Assembly: GCA_963770375.1 (NCBI GenBank)
Contig: CAVYPM010000010.1
Location: forward strand, 124,001-188,000
Source of the DNA: DASVBE01 sp963770375
Lineage (GTDB): Bacteria; Actinomycetota; Actinomycetes; Streptosporangiales; Streptosporangiaceae
Direction: 5' to 3'
DNA length: 64,000 bases
Shown here: positions 53,058 through 63,738 of the stretch, piece after piece
Numbering within the stretch: position 1 is the first letter of the stretch
Layout: each line of letters begins with the position of its first letter
Notes under the pieces: generated by a model
Databases searched by the model: none
What the model saw: the letters and a program-made list of their open reading frames with translations, nothing else
Told to the model about the DNA's origin: nothing
Position numbers and translations under genes: made by a program

Positions 53058-53737
53058 CCGGCGGCATGACCAGGCCGGCCCCGCAGCACGGGCAGCCGCC
53101 CGGCGGTAAGGACCGCACCGGGGCTCCGCCTGCGAGCCCAGAACCGGCCGCGCCTGCGCCACGGGGCAGGCCGCGCAGCGAAAAGGCACGCAAGGCCGTC
53201 CTGGACGCGGCCGCGGAACTCCTGCTGGCCCGCGGCCCCTCCGCGGTCAGCATGGACGCGGTCGCGGAGCGGGCCGGGGTCAGCAAGGCCACCATCTACC
53301 GCTGGTGGCCCACCAAGGAATCACTGGCTCTCGATGCGCTGTTCACCGAGTGGTCCGCCGTCAGTCCCTACTCCCGCGACACCGGCACCCTGCGCGGCGA
53401 CCTGCTCGCGCTGCTGCGCCCCTGGGTCCGGCTGATCAGCAGCCGGCCGTACGGCCGGGTCCTTGCGGCGCTGCTCACCCAGGTGCAGACCGACCCGGTC
53501 TTCGCCGCCGAGTACCGCCACCGCGTGGTCGAGCCGCGCCGGGACCAGACCCGCGCGATCTTCCGCCGCGCCATCGAGCGCGGCGAGATCCCCGCGGACA
53601 CCAAGGTCGAGGTCGCACTCGACCTGCTCTACGGCCCGCTCTATCACCGGCTGCTGCACGGCCACGCGCCACTGACCGACCGCTTCACCCAGGACGTCAT
53701 CGATATGGCACTGAGCGGCATCCAGCCAGCTCTTTAA
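53054..53737 (+). CDS. TetR/AcrR-family transcriptional regulator
   Basis: The protein is 227 residues from GTG 53054, or 223 from ATG 53066. After a Pro/Ala-rich N-terminal arm, the HTH spans about residues 45-92: KARKAVLDAAAELLLARGPSAVSMDAVAERAGVSK, then TIYRWWPTKESLALDAL. The C-terminal domain contains GRVLAALLTQVQTDPVFAAEYRHRVVEPRRDQTRAI and is of the TetR_C_16-like type. It overlaps the deleted dehydrogenase gene by four bases, so the pair was probably one operon before the deletion. Confidence 0.92.
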   Translation: MTGGMTRPAPQHGQPPGGKDRTGAPPASPEPAAPAPRGRPRSEKARKAVLDAAAELLLARGPSAVSMDAVAERAGVSKATIYRWWPTKESLALDALFTEWSAVSPYSRDTGTLRGDLLALLRPWVRLISSRPYGRVLAALLTQVQTDPVFAAEYRHRVVEPRRDQTRAIFRRAIERGEIPADTKVEVALDLLYGPLYHRLLHGHAPLTDRFTQDVIDMALSGIQPAL

Positions 53738-53797
53738 GGCAACACGGCCCGCCCGCTGCTGGCCACGGAACGATTCATACCTGAAGGTGATGACCCA

Positions 53798-54466
53798 ATG
53801 TCCTCGCTGGCTCCGGTCCGCCAGGCCCCGGCCCGCCGCGTTTTCCGTGCCCTGCGCACGCTGCGCGGCGAAACCGGATTCCCCCAGGCGGATGTGGCAA
53901 ACGACTTCCTGCGCGCCCGGCGGCGCCAGGTCGCAGACCAGCTGGCTCACTCCTTACGCGGCCAGCGGGCCAGCGCCAGCCTGGTGCCGCTGGATGAGGT
54001 GGTCGGCGCACTTGGCAGGCGCGGTGAGCGGCAGCTTGGCCTGCAGACCATCCGGCTGGACACGATCGTCGGCACGCTCGACGCACGCCGCGATTTCGAC
54101 CACCGGTTCCGGCCCACCTCCAACCGGGTGCGATCCCGCTGGGAACGGCTCGCGCTGGCCCAGCGGCGCGGCGAGCCGATCCCGCCGATCCAGGTGTACC
54201 GGGTCGGCGGCCTGCACTTCGTCGAAGACGGGCACCACCGGGTGTCGATCGCGATGGCCACACGCCAGGAAGTGATCGACGCTTACGTGACCGAAGTACT
54301 CACCCACCGCGCCGGCCCGGAGCCCAGCAATCCGCCCCCCGGTCAAGCCAGGACCTCAGCGACCCGCCGCGGCACACTTCCTCGCATGGCTGCGGCGCTC
54401 CACAGTGACCTGCGGCCCGGTCACGCACCGCGATCGCGGGACGCGAGTTGCTCCCGCACGCCGTGA
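53798..54466 (+). CDS. ParB/Srx-fold domain protein
   Basis: The protein is 222 residues. The central part has LGLQTIRLDTIVGTLDARRDFDHRFRPTS and RSRWERLALAQRRGE, then PPIQVYRVGGLHFVEDGHHRVSIAMA. The last is the ParB-N/Srx-type GHHRVSIA motif, with His and Arg typical of nucleotide-binding ParB-like proteins. No HTH follows, so it is not a classical chromosome-partition ParB. The C-terminal 45 residues are low-complexity and may not be conserved. It stands alone downstream of the TetR gene. Confidence 0.82.
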   Translation: MSSLAPVRQAPARRVFRALRTLRGETGFPQADVANDFLRARRRQVADQLAHSLRGQRASASLVPLDEVVGALGRRGERQLGLQTIRLDTIVGTLDARRDFDHRFRPTSNRVRSRWERLALAQRRGEPIPPIQVYRVGGLHFVEDGHHRVSIAMATRQEVIDAYVTEVLTHRAGPEPSNPPPGQARTSATRRGTLPRMAAALHSDLRPGHAPRSRDASCSRTP

Positions 54467-54529
54467 TCCTGGCTGATTGCCCTGTTCTGGCATGCTGCAG
54501 TTGGCTTGTCCGGAGCAGGAGGAAAGACC

Positions 54530-55447
54530 GTGGACGACATTGTGGTCAGGGTGCTGGGCGAGCTTGTTCCTGGCGGGGTCCGGCGCGGGGAACTGCGGCG
54601 CGGAAACCGGGTGCTGCGCTGGGTTGAGGCGGGTTCGGGCAGCCCGGCCGTGGTGCTCGACGCGGGCCTTGGCGAGCCCGGATCGCTGGCGTGGGCGGGC
54701 GTGCTGCCGGCGGTGGCCGGGCACACCCGGGTGATCGCCTATGACCGGGCCGGTACAGGTGCCAGCGACCCCGTGTCGCCGCTGACGGTGGACGACGAGA
54801 TCGGCGACCTGGCCGCGCTGATGGGCGAGGCAGCGGACGGGCACTGTGTGCTGGCGGGTCACAGCTGGGGCGGCCTGCTGGTGCAGCTGGCCACGTTCAG
54901 GCACCCGGACCTGGTGGCGGGCCTGGTGCTGGTCGACCCGGCGGATGAGGAGATCCTGGCTGGCGTCCCGTGGGCGATGCGGGCCGCGATGTCAGCGCCG
55001 GGGAATGTGGCCCTGCTCGCGTACCGGCTGGGCCTGCTGGGCCGTGTGATCCGGGGCGCCTTCGGGCCGTTCGCCCGGCGGCTGACCGCAGATCCGCACC
55101 TTCAGGCCCAGATCCTCGATGCGTACGCGTCTTGCTATACGAAGCGCACCCAGGTCCGGATGCTCCGGGACGAGAACCGGCTGAGCAGCACGGCGATTCC
55201 GCTCATCCGCCAGATCCGCTCGGCCTCGGCTCTGCCCAATGTTCCCGTGGTTGTCCTGAGCGCGACCAAGGGCCTGCCCAAGGGCATCCGCAGCCGGTGG
55301 ACCAAACGTCAGGCCGGTCTCACCGCGACGGCCGCGGGGGGCGAGCACATCATCGTGGCCGGCACCGGGCACGCGATCCACCAGGAACGTCCCGAACAGG
55401 TCACAACCGCCGTCCTGCGAGTGGTTGACCACGTTCAGCAGCGGTAA
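54530..55447 (+). CDS. Alpha/beta hydrolase
   Basis: The protein is 305 residues from GTG 54530, with AGGAGGAAA upstream. The core has VVLDAGLGEPGSLAWAGVLP (oxyanion region), VIAYDRAGTGASDP, and the nucleophile Ser112 in LAGHSWGGLLVQLA. The acid is probably within VVVLSAT-following residues and the catalytic His is in AGTGHAIHQERP near residue 285. It belongs to the general esterase/haloperoxidase-like group; the substrate is not predictable. It converges with the acs gene. Confidence 0.9.
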   Translation: MDDIVVRVLGELVPGGVRRGELRRGNRVLRWVEAGSGSPAVVLDAGLGEPGSLAWAGVLPAVAGHTRVIAYDRAGTGASDPVSPLTVDDEIGDLAALMGEAADGHCVLAGHSWGGLLVQLATFRHPDLVAGLVLVDPADEEILAGVPWAMRAAMSAPGNVALLAYRLGLLGRVIRGAFGPFARRLTADPHLQAQILDAYASCYTKRTQVRMLRDENRLSSTAIPLIRQIRSASALPNVPVVVLSATKGLPKGIRSRWTKRQAGLTATAAGGEHIIVAGTGHAIHQERPEQVTTAVLRVVDHVQQR

Positions 55448-55454
55448 TCACAGG

Positions 55455-55494
55455 TCAGCCGCAGGGCTGAGCTGCTGGGCCAGGAACCGCGGCC

Positions 55495-55495
<1 letters not shown>
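55455..55495. terminator. Pair of hairpins between convergent genes
   Basis: TCAGCC (55455-55460) pairs with GGCTGA (55465-55470), and GGGCC (55477-55481) with GGCCC (55491-55495). They lie between the hydrolase stop and the acs stop. No U-run follows, so a bidirectional termination role is only suggested. Confidence 0.35.
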
Positions 55496-57638
<2,143 letters not shown>

Positions 57639-57855
57639 GGAAGACCTCAGGTTCTCCGCCGGGATGGGGTTCACGATTTTTTCGGATTACGGTTCCGGGG
57701 GCGCGAAACCCGGTTGCCGGGCCGGCCGGGTGCGGCCAGGGTCCGAGGTGGCCGCGACCTGGCAGGGCTGCATGTCCGTTCGCTGGCTACGGCGTCCGGC
57801 GCAGGCCCGCGCGCAGGCGCCTGGCCTGCGCGCGGGCCTGCACAGCCGTGCTGGG

Positions 57856-58497
57856 TCAGACGCGGCCAGCGGGCGCGGCGGCCGCGGCGGGAGCCGCTGC
57901 CGGGCGCCACAGCGGCTGGCCCACCGGGACGATCGCCCGCCCGGACATGCTGTTCGCGACCACGGCGGCCGAGGCGTACCAGGCCACCAGCGCGGTCAGG
58001 ATGCCGATGTAGCCGCCTACCTTGACGATGCTGGCGTTGCCCGCGAAGTTCCCGATGAACAAGACGATCTCGGTCGCCTCCAGGGTGAGGAACACGGCGA
58101 ACACGGCGGCGTTCACCATCGAGCTCCACAGCAGCATGTAGGTGTTGAAGATGGCGAAAGCCAGCAGGATCCAGGCGACGTCCTTGCCCGCCTTCGCTCC
58201 CGCGGCCGGGGCCACCAGCAAGGCCCAGAGCCCGAGCCCGATCCAGAAACCGCCGTAGGTGGTGAACGCGGTGGCGCCGAACACGTTGCGGTTCCGGAAC
58301 TCCCACATACCAGCCAGCACCTGGCCAAGACCGCCGTAGGCGAACGCGTAACCAAGCCAGGCATCGCCGCTGGCGCTGTCCATCAGGTGCGCGTTGGCGG
58401 CCGACAGCAGGAAGGTGGTGAGGGCGAAAGCGGCCAGGCCCAGCGCGGCAGGATCGGCAGCGGGCGGCGTTTGAATGGTGCGGAACTCCTCGGCCAT
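57856..58497 (-). CDS. GPR1/FUN34/YaaH-family acetate transporter
   Basis: The protein is 213 residues from ATG 58497, with GGAGG nine bases upstream. It has six spans. Signature residues are ADPAALGLAAFALTTFLLSAANAHL (the NPAPLGL-like family start), FAYGGLGQVLAGMWEFRNRNVFGATAFTTYGGFWIGLG and FNTYMLLWSS. The family, which includes SatP, carries acetate and succinate. It lies upstream of acs on the same strand with about 217 bases between, so the two probably work together in acetate uptake and activation. The tail is Ala/Pro-rich. Confidence 0.92.
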   Translation of the reverse strand: MAEEFRTIQTPPAADPAALGLAAFALTTFLLSAANAHLMDSASGDAWLGYAFAYGGLGQVLAGMWEFRNRNVFGATAFTTYGGFWIGLGLWALLVAPAAGAKAGKDVAWILLAFAIFNTYMLLWSSMVNAAVFAVFLTLEATEIVLFIGNFAGNASIVKVGGYIGILTALVAWYASAAVVANSMSGRAIVPVGQPLWRPAAAPAAAAAPAGRV

Positions 58498-58802
58498 ATT
58501 GGTCCTCCGTACGTGTCGTGGCCAGGGGCCCACGGCTAATGCCGTTGGAGTACTTAGGACGGTACGACGGCGGTGCCGCCCGAATAACGCGCGTGCGACG
58601 AACGCGCTATCCGGCGCGAGGAACGGTCGTCTCAGCGCGAGGAACGGCAATGCGGGGCGAGGAGTGGCCACCTGGCCGCTCCCCCGGCTCGTACCACGAT
58701 CCGGGCATGCGCTGGTCAAGGAACTGCCACGAAACCGCGACGGCCCGGGCCTGCCCCCGCCGGACCTTCTCAAACACGTCTATAGCTGGATACACTTCGC
58801 CG

Positions 58803-59979
58803 GTGGTCGGTCTCGCGATCATTCTGCTTTCCGTCACCGCGGCGCTGGCAGGCGCGGTGCTGTTCTGGAAACGCGGAGCCCGGCGGGTGGGGACCCCGCC
58901 GCAGCGAGCGACCTACGAAACCCTGCACACCGCCGGCTCAGCGTGCAAAAGCCCTGCGCAATGGGCTGACGTCCAGTTCGGCGGTCAAGGCGGCCCCCGC
59001 CCTGCGGCAGCTGCTTGGCACCCCCGCTGTCGCGATCGCCGACCAGGCGGGCCTCATCGCCTACGAGGGCAGCGACCTTCACTCCGGCGCACTGCGCCGC
59101 TGCCTGCTCGAAGTAGTGCGGTCAGGCCGGTCACAGATCCTCTCCGCGGCCGACCTGAAGTGTGACCACGGAGCCGATTGCCCTGTTCAGGCCGGGGTCA
59201 CCGCGCCCATCGCCGTCGACGGATCGGTCGTCGGAGCCCTGGCGGCATTGGCCCCATCGGCGGACGCAGTGCTGCTGCGGACCGCGGGCGAGGTGGCGAG
59301 ATTCGTGTCTACCCACCTGGCCCTCGCGGAGCTCGATGCTTCACGTACCCGCACGGTGCAGGCGCAGCTCAATTTTCTCCGGGCGCAGATCAGCCCGCAT
59401 TTCATCTACAACGCACTTACCGCCATCGAATCGTATGTACGGTCGGATCCGGAACGTGCCAGGGAACTGCTCGTCCGCTTCGCCGAATTCATCCGGTGGA
59501 CGTTCCGTGAGCATAGTCAGTACGCCACTCTCGCCGAAGAGCTCCGCTTCGTGGATACCTATCTTGAGCTGGAGCGGGCTCGCTTTGGTGATCGGCTTGA
59601 GGTGAGCCTGCGGGTTGCACCAGAGGTGCTGCCGGTAAAGGTCCCCTCATTAGTACTCCAGCCTTTGGTTGAAAACGCCATCCGCCATGGCCTGGAGCAT
59701 TTCGCCGGAACTGCCCAGCTGCGCATCACGGCCCAGGATGTCGGCCATGAGGCAATCGTGACCGTTGAGGACGCCGGTGTGGGCGTGGACCCGCGGCAAC
59801 TCGCCGATGTGCTGGCTGGGCGGCGCGGCAGCGACTCGGTCGGATTGCGCAATGTGGACGAGCGGCTGCGCGCAACCTTTGGGGCCGGGCATGGCCTGAC
59901 GATCGAGACCGAGGTCGGTGCGGGCACGAAGGTGACAATGCGCCTGCCCAAGTCCAGTGCGGCGCTGGCCGGGCAATGA
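58803..59979 (+). pseudogene. LytS/YehU-type sensor histidine kinase with an apparent frameshift
   Basis: The first frame begins near GTG 58803 with a single span (LAIILLSVTAALAGAVLFW), then GTPPQRATYETLHTAGSA. After about 58945 the second frame continues AKALRNGLTSSSAVKAAPALR, then QLLGTPAVAIADQAGLIAYEG (a GAF-like part). The kinase part follows: LNFLRAQISPHFIYNALTAIES with the phosphoacceptor His, LRFVDTYLELERARFGDRL, PSLVLQPLVENAIRHGLEH, and DAGVGVDP and GLRNVDERLRATFG. The stop overlaps the response-regulator ATG (ATGA). One base indel separates the parts. Confidence 0.85.
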
Positions 59980-60779
59980 CGTGGGAACGTGCCGCGGATG
60001 GGGCCTCACCGCTACCGGGTGAGGTTCCCGGGCTTCGCCCCGGCGCCTGGGCGACCGCGCTCGTCGTCGATGACGAAGCCCCGGCGCTGGACGAGCTTTC
60101 GTACCTGCTGCGGGCGATGCCGGCGATTTCTGCCGTGCATGTGGCGCAAAGTTCCAGCGAAGCCCTGCGGAGCCTCCAGGCGCGCCGTTACGACGTCGTC
60201 TTCCTGGATGTCCGCATGCCTTCACTGAACGGCATCGAGCTCGCCAGCGTCCTGGGCCGGTTCGCTTCCCCGCCCGCCGTCGTCATCGTGACCGCCTACG
60301 AGGAATATGCTCTCCGCGCGTTCGATATCGGCGCGTGCGACTACCTGCTGAAACCGGTCTCCCGCACGCGCCTGAGCACAGCACTCAGCCGGGCCCTGGG
60401 CCGCAGCAGTGACCGGCCGGGCGAGCCCGGGGACGGCGACTCGGCCGCGATTCCCCTGGAAGCGGCGGGCCGGACCCGGTGGGTGACGCCCGGGCAGGTG
60501 CGCTGGGTGGAAGCCGAGGGCGACTACGTCCGGCTGCACACTGCAGAGGGCGATTCCCACCTGCTGCGCATGCCGATCTCGCACCTGGAGGAGCGGTGGG
60601 CAGCGCATGGCTTCATCCGCATCCACCGCAGCTACCTGGTGTCCGTGGGCAACATCGCCGAGCTGTCCGTGGCCGGAAATAACCACAGCGTCAAAGTATC
60701 CGGCCAGTGGCTCCCGGTGAGCCGGCGCCACGCACGCGATGTCCGGGACAGGCTGCTCCGCGCCGGACGGCGGCATTGA
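59976..60779 (+). CDS. LytTR-type response regulator
   Basis: A 267-residue protein. The receiver domain covers residues 25-145 (ATALVVDDEAPALDEL; phosphoacceptor Asp78 in VVFLDVRMP; VTAYEEYALRAFDIGACDYLLKPV with the conserved Thr and Lys). The LytTR DNA-binding domain covers about 165-262 (VRWVEAEGDYVRLHTAEGDSHLLR, then GFIRIHRSYLVSV and LPVSRRHARDVRDRL). It is translated with the kinase through an ATGA overlap. Its genomic place next to the cation/acetate symporter suggests it switches that transporter, and perhaps the divergent acetate genes, on in response to an external signal. That link is inference. Confidence 0.95.
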   Translation: MTWERAADGASPLPGEVPGLRPGAWATALVVDDEAPALDELSYLLRAMPAISAVHVAQSSSEALRSLQARRYDVVFLDVRMPSLNGIELASVLGRFASPPAVVIVTAYEEYALRAFDIGACDYLLKPVSRTRLSTALSRALGRSSDRPGEPGDGDSAAIPLEAAGRTRWVTPGQVRWVEAEGDYVRLHTAEGDSHLLRMPISHLEERWAAHGFIRIHRSYLVSVGNIAELSVAGNNHSVKVSGQWLPVSRRHARDVRDRLLRAGRRH

Positions 60780-60872
60780 TACCGCCCCCTGATCATGGCC
60801 CGCAGGCCAGGAAGACCGTTGAATGGCAGCATGACCAGGCACGGCTGCAGCATGACGTCATCGGGATAGGCG

Positions 60873-61180
60873 ATGTCCAGAGCGACACGGTCTATGGCCG
60901 CCTGCTCGTCCGGTCACTGACCCGGGCACAGCTTGGCCTGTCCCTGATGTGCCTCGCGGCCGCGGTCGCGACAATCGGATCCTTCCCGGTGATCATGGCC
61001 TTGCTGCCCAGCGCCCGCAGGGTGAGAGTGGCCGGCCTCCCCCTGACGCTCGTCGTTCTGGGAGCTGGGATCTTTCCCGTGCTCCTGGCCGTGGGCTGGT
61101 TCTACAACCGTCAGGCCAGCCAGCTGGAGGCACGCTTCATCGACCTGGTCGACCCAGCCGGCCGGCGGCCCGATGATTAA
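60873..61180 (+). CDS. Small two-span membrane protein next to the acetate symporter, start unclear
   Basis: The frame ending at 61180 reads QSDTVYGRLLVRSLTRAQLGL, then spans LSLMCLAAAVATIGSFPVIMALL and AGLPLTLVVLGAGIFPVLLAVGWFY, and ends LVDPAGRRPDD. Such small proteins precede cation/acetate symporters in actinobacteria and may be an accessory subunit. No good start is in this frame until the first span. An ATG at 60873 (GGGATAGG upstream) reads MS and then fits QSDTVYG if one base is missing near 60878. The stop overlaps the symporter ATG by eight bases. Confidence 0.72.
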
Positions 61181-62942
61181 TGTCCCCGCGGTCGCGGCTA
61201 TCGCGACGGTCACTCTGCTGACCGTCGCCGTAGGCGCCCGGGGTGTCCGTATCGCCCGGACGTCAGACGACTTTCTGGTGGCGGCAAGGGAAGTGCCACC
61301 TGGGCTGAACGCAGCCGCCATCTCCGGCGAATACCTGTCGGCCGCCTCATTTCTCGGGATTGCCGGCCTCATTGTCTCGCTCGGCCTGGGCGCGCTCTGG
61401 TACTCCGTCGGGTACACCGCCGGTTATCTGGTTCTCCTGCTGCTGGTGGCTGCCCCGCTCCGCCGTTTCGGCGCCTACACCATCCCGGACTTTGCCGAAG
61501 GCCGCCTCGCCTCACGGGGCCTGCGCCGGGCGACGACCGTCCTGGTCCTTGTCATCGGCTGGTTCTACCTGCTGCCCCAGATGAAGGGGGCAGGCATCAC
61601 CCTGCAGCTGGTGCTCGGGACACCGTACTGGGTTGGGGTAGTGGCTCTTGGCGTCGTGGTGAGCGCCAACATCGCCATGGGCGGCATGAAAGGCGTCACG
61701 TTCGTCCAGTGCTTCCAGTACTGGCTGAAGCTGTGCGCGATCGGGATTCCGGCGCTGGTCCTGCTGGCAGCTGCCGGTCACGGCTCGACCAGGAATCTGT
61801 CGCCGGACAGCCAGCCCGTTTTTACCCACAGCACAACGGTGGATGTGCAAACGAGCACACAGTTCACGCTGGCCCGCGGCGCGACGGTGCGTGTCACGGG
61901 CAGGCTGGACGGCGCCCCGCTCACCCATCAGGCGGTGCAACTGGCGGCGGGACGCCACAGCGCCGGAGCGGGCACGGTCCTCGTCTTCGGTGCGGGATCA
62001 CCCGCCCCGGCCAGCCTCAGCATGGCGCACGTCAGCGCCACCGCGTGGGACTCCCCGTTCCTCACCGCAGGCACCGAAGGATCCCACCCGCTGCTCGCCA
62101 CCTACGGCGTGATCATCGCCACCCTCTTCGGGGCCATCGGCCTGCCGCACATCCTGGTCCGCTTCTACACCAACCCGGACGGCGAGGCGGCACGGCGCAC
62201 AACCCTGATTGTTGTCCTGCTGCTGAGCACCTTCTACCTCTTCCCCGCTGCCCTCGGTGTCCTGACCAGGCTGCGGGCCCCGGAGCTCTACCTGTCCAAG
62301 GACCCGGACAGCGTCGTCCTCGCCCTGCCCTCCCTGCTCATGCCCGGCCGGCCGGGCGCTCTGCTCGGGGCCCTGGTCGCGGCCGGCGCCTTCGCCGCTT
62401 TCCTGTCCACTTCCTCCGGCCTGCTGGTCAGCGTCGCAGGTGCGCTGTCGCACGATGTCATGCGCGGAGGCGTGGGCACCTTCCGGCTGTGCGCCGTCAT
62501 CGCCGGGGCCGTCGCCACGGTCATGGCTCTCCCCGTCAACCGCTTCTCACTCGGCTTGCTGGTCGGCTGGGCCTTCGCCATAGCGGCGTCCTCGTTCTGC
62601 CCGCTGATCGTGCTCGGAATATGGTGGCGGCGCCTGACCTGGATCGGCGCCATGGCCGGTGTCCTGGTCGGCGGCGGGGCGTGCTGCTGTGCCATCATCG
62701 CCACGATGCTCGGCGCTGCCACCCATGGCTGGGGCGCTGCTCTCCTGGGCCAGCCAGCGGTCTGGACCGTGCCGCTCGCGTTCAGCGTGATGATCGCGAC
62801 ATCGCTTCTCACCCAGCGCGCCATTCCCCCGCACGTCGAGCACATGATGCTCAGGATGCATCTGCCCGAGGGACTCATCCACCGCACATTCGGCACCGGG
62901 CGGCCGTACTCCCCGCACCTGACAGACATCCCCGGAGACTGA
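61173..62942 (+). CDS. Sodium:solute (cation/acetate) symporter, ActP/MctC-like
   Basis: A 589-residue protein with about 13 spans. The family region SDDFLVAAREVPPGLNAAAISGEYLSAASFLGIAG (residues 32-65) is the Na+/solute symporter signature start. PAPLRRFGAYTIPDFAEGR-type residues and GWFYLLPQMKGAGI follow. The large loop at about 205-300 is Thr/Ala-rich and more variable. LPHILVRFYTNPDGEAARRTT and a C-terminal cytoplasmic helix complete it. ActP/MctC-type carriers take up acetate, propionate or pyruvate. The neighbouring acs and YaaH-type genes support acetate. No clear ribosome site; translation is probably coupled to the gene before it. Confidence 0.93.
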   Translation: MINVPAVAAIATVTLLTVAVGARGVRIARTSDDFLVAAREVPPGLNAAAISGEYLSAASFLGIAGLIVSLGLGALWYSVGYTAGYLVLLLLVAAPLRRFGAYTIPDFAEGRLASRGLRRATTVLVLVIGWFYLLPQMKGAGITLQLVLGTPYWVGVVALGVVVSANIAMGGMKGVTFVQCFQYWLKLCAIGIPALVLLAAAGHGSTRNLSPDSQPVFTHSTTVDVQTSTQFTLARGATVRVTGRLDGAPLTHQAVQLAAGRHSAGAGTVLVFGAGSPAPASLSMAHVSATAWDSPFLTAGTEGSHPLLATYGVIIATLFGAIGLPHILVRFYTNPDGEAARRTTLIVVLLLSTFYLFPAALGVLTRLRAPELYLSKDPDSVVLALPSLLMPGRPGALLGALVAAGAFAAFLSTSSGLLVSVAGALSHDVMRGGVGTFRLCAVIAGAVATVMALPVNRFSLGLLVGWAFAIAASSFCPLIVLGIWWRRLTWIGAMAGVLVGGGACCCAIIATMLGAATHGWGAALLGQPAVWTVPLAFSVMIATSLLTQRAIPPHVEHMMLRMHLPEGLIHRTFGTGRPYSPHLTDIPGD

Positions 62943-62991
62943 CTGCAATCCAGCGCGATTCATAGCCATCGACCTCAGGCCGCTCGCGGGG

Positions 62992-63025
62992 GCCGCAGCC
63001 CTGTCTCCCGGCTGATAACTGCGGC
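62992..63025. terminator. Long-loop hairpin between convergent genes
   Basis: GCCGCAG (62992-62998) and CTGCGGC (63019-63025) form a seven-pair stem around 20 bases. It lies between the symporter stop and the stop of the dihydrofolate-reductase-like gene. There is no U-run. Weak candidate. Confidence 0.3.
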
Positions 63026-63624
63026 TACTTCGTGACCGTGTAGCGCACGTGGGTGGCGTACGGCGAGCTGTAGACCCTGGCCACCTGGAGGTCCATGTCG
63101 CGGTCGAAGCCGTCGAACAGCCGCTTGCCCGCACCGAGGATCACCGGCGCCGTGGAGATGACCAGTTCGTCGACCTTCCCCGCCGCCAGCGCCTGCCGGA
63201 TGACGCCGGCGCCGCCACCGACGCCGATGTCGCCGTCCCCGGCCGCCTCAGCCGCCTGGGCCAGTGCCGTCTCGAGGTCCGCGACGAACCGGAAGCCGGT
63301 CTCGGGCGCCGGCTGGTCCGCGGTGCGGTGAGTGAGCACGAACAGGGGCCCGGGGAACGGGTTGGTCCCGCCCCACGCGCCGGCCGCGTCGTACATGCCG
63401 CGGCCGACCACCCCGGACGCCATCGTCGAGACGAGCCCGTCGTAGAACTCCTTGTCCGGGCCGTGCATCGCGAAATCGTGGCCACCCTCGTAGGTCCACG
63501 GGCCGCCCATCACCCAGTAGTGCAGGCGCTCGCCACCCCGGCCCAGGCCGTACTCCGGGCCGTCGCCAGGACCGGTGATGTAGCCATCGACCGACGTGGT
63601 GATGGAAGCGATGACCTTGCTCAT
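63025..63624 (-). CDS. Dihydrofolate reductase / RibD C-terminal-like protein
   Basis: The protein is 199 residues from ATG 63624, with GAGGAGGAA upstream. It has the RibD-C/DHFR-like start SKVIASITTSVDGYITGP, EGGHDFAMHGPDKEFYDGLVSTM and GVVGRGMYDAAGAWGG. It continues with FPGPLFVLTH and the nucleotide-binding segment DIGVGGGAGVIRQALAAGKVDELVISTAPVILGAGKRLFDG. Members reduce folate-like or unknown substrates with NADPH. It is a stand-alone gene. Confidence 0.92.
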   Translation of the reverse strand: MSKVIASITTSVDGYITGPGDGPEYGLGRGGERLHYWVMGGPWTYEGGHDFAMHGPDKEFYDGLVSTMASGVVGRGMYDAAGAWGGTNPFPGPLFVLTHRTADQPAPETGFRFVADLETALAQAAEAAGDGDIGVGGGAGVIRQALAAGKVDELVISTAPVILGAGKRLFDGFDRDMDLQVARVYSSPYATHVRYTVTK

Positions 63625-63738
63625 AGTTCCTCCTCCGCCGAGTGTCACCAGCACAGACCCGGCCGGGGCACCCAACTCATCGCACCAGCAGGCGCGGCGC
63701 ATTTCCCGATGGGAAGCTCCAGCAGCCGGCGCCACGCA

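Noticed and set aside
53798..54466. Chromosome-partition ParB or plasmid origin
   Set aside because: There is no HTH, no ParA gene and no parS-like sites nearby. Only the ParB/Srx fold motif is present.
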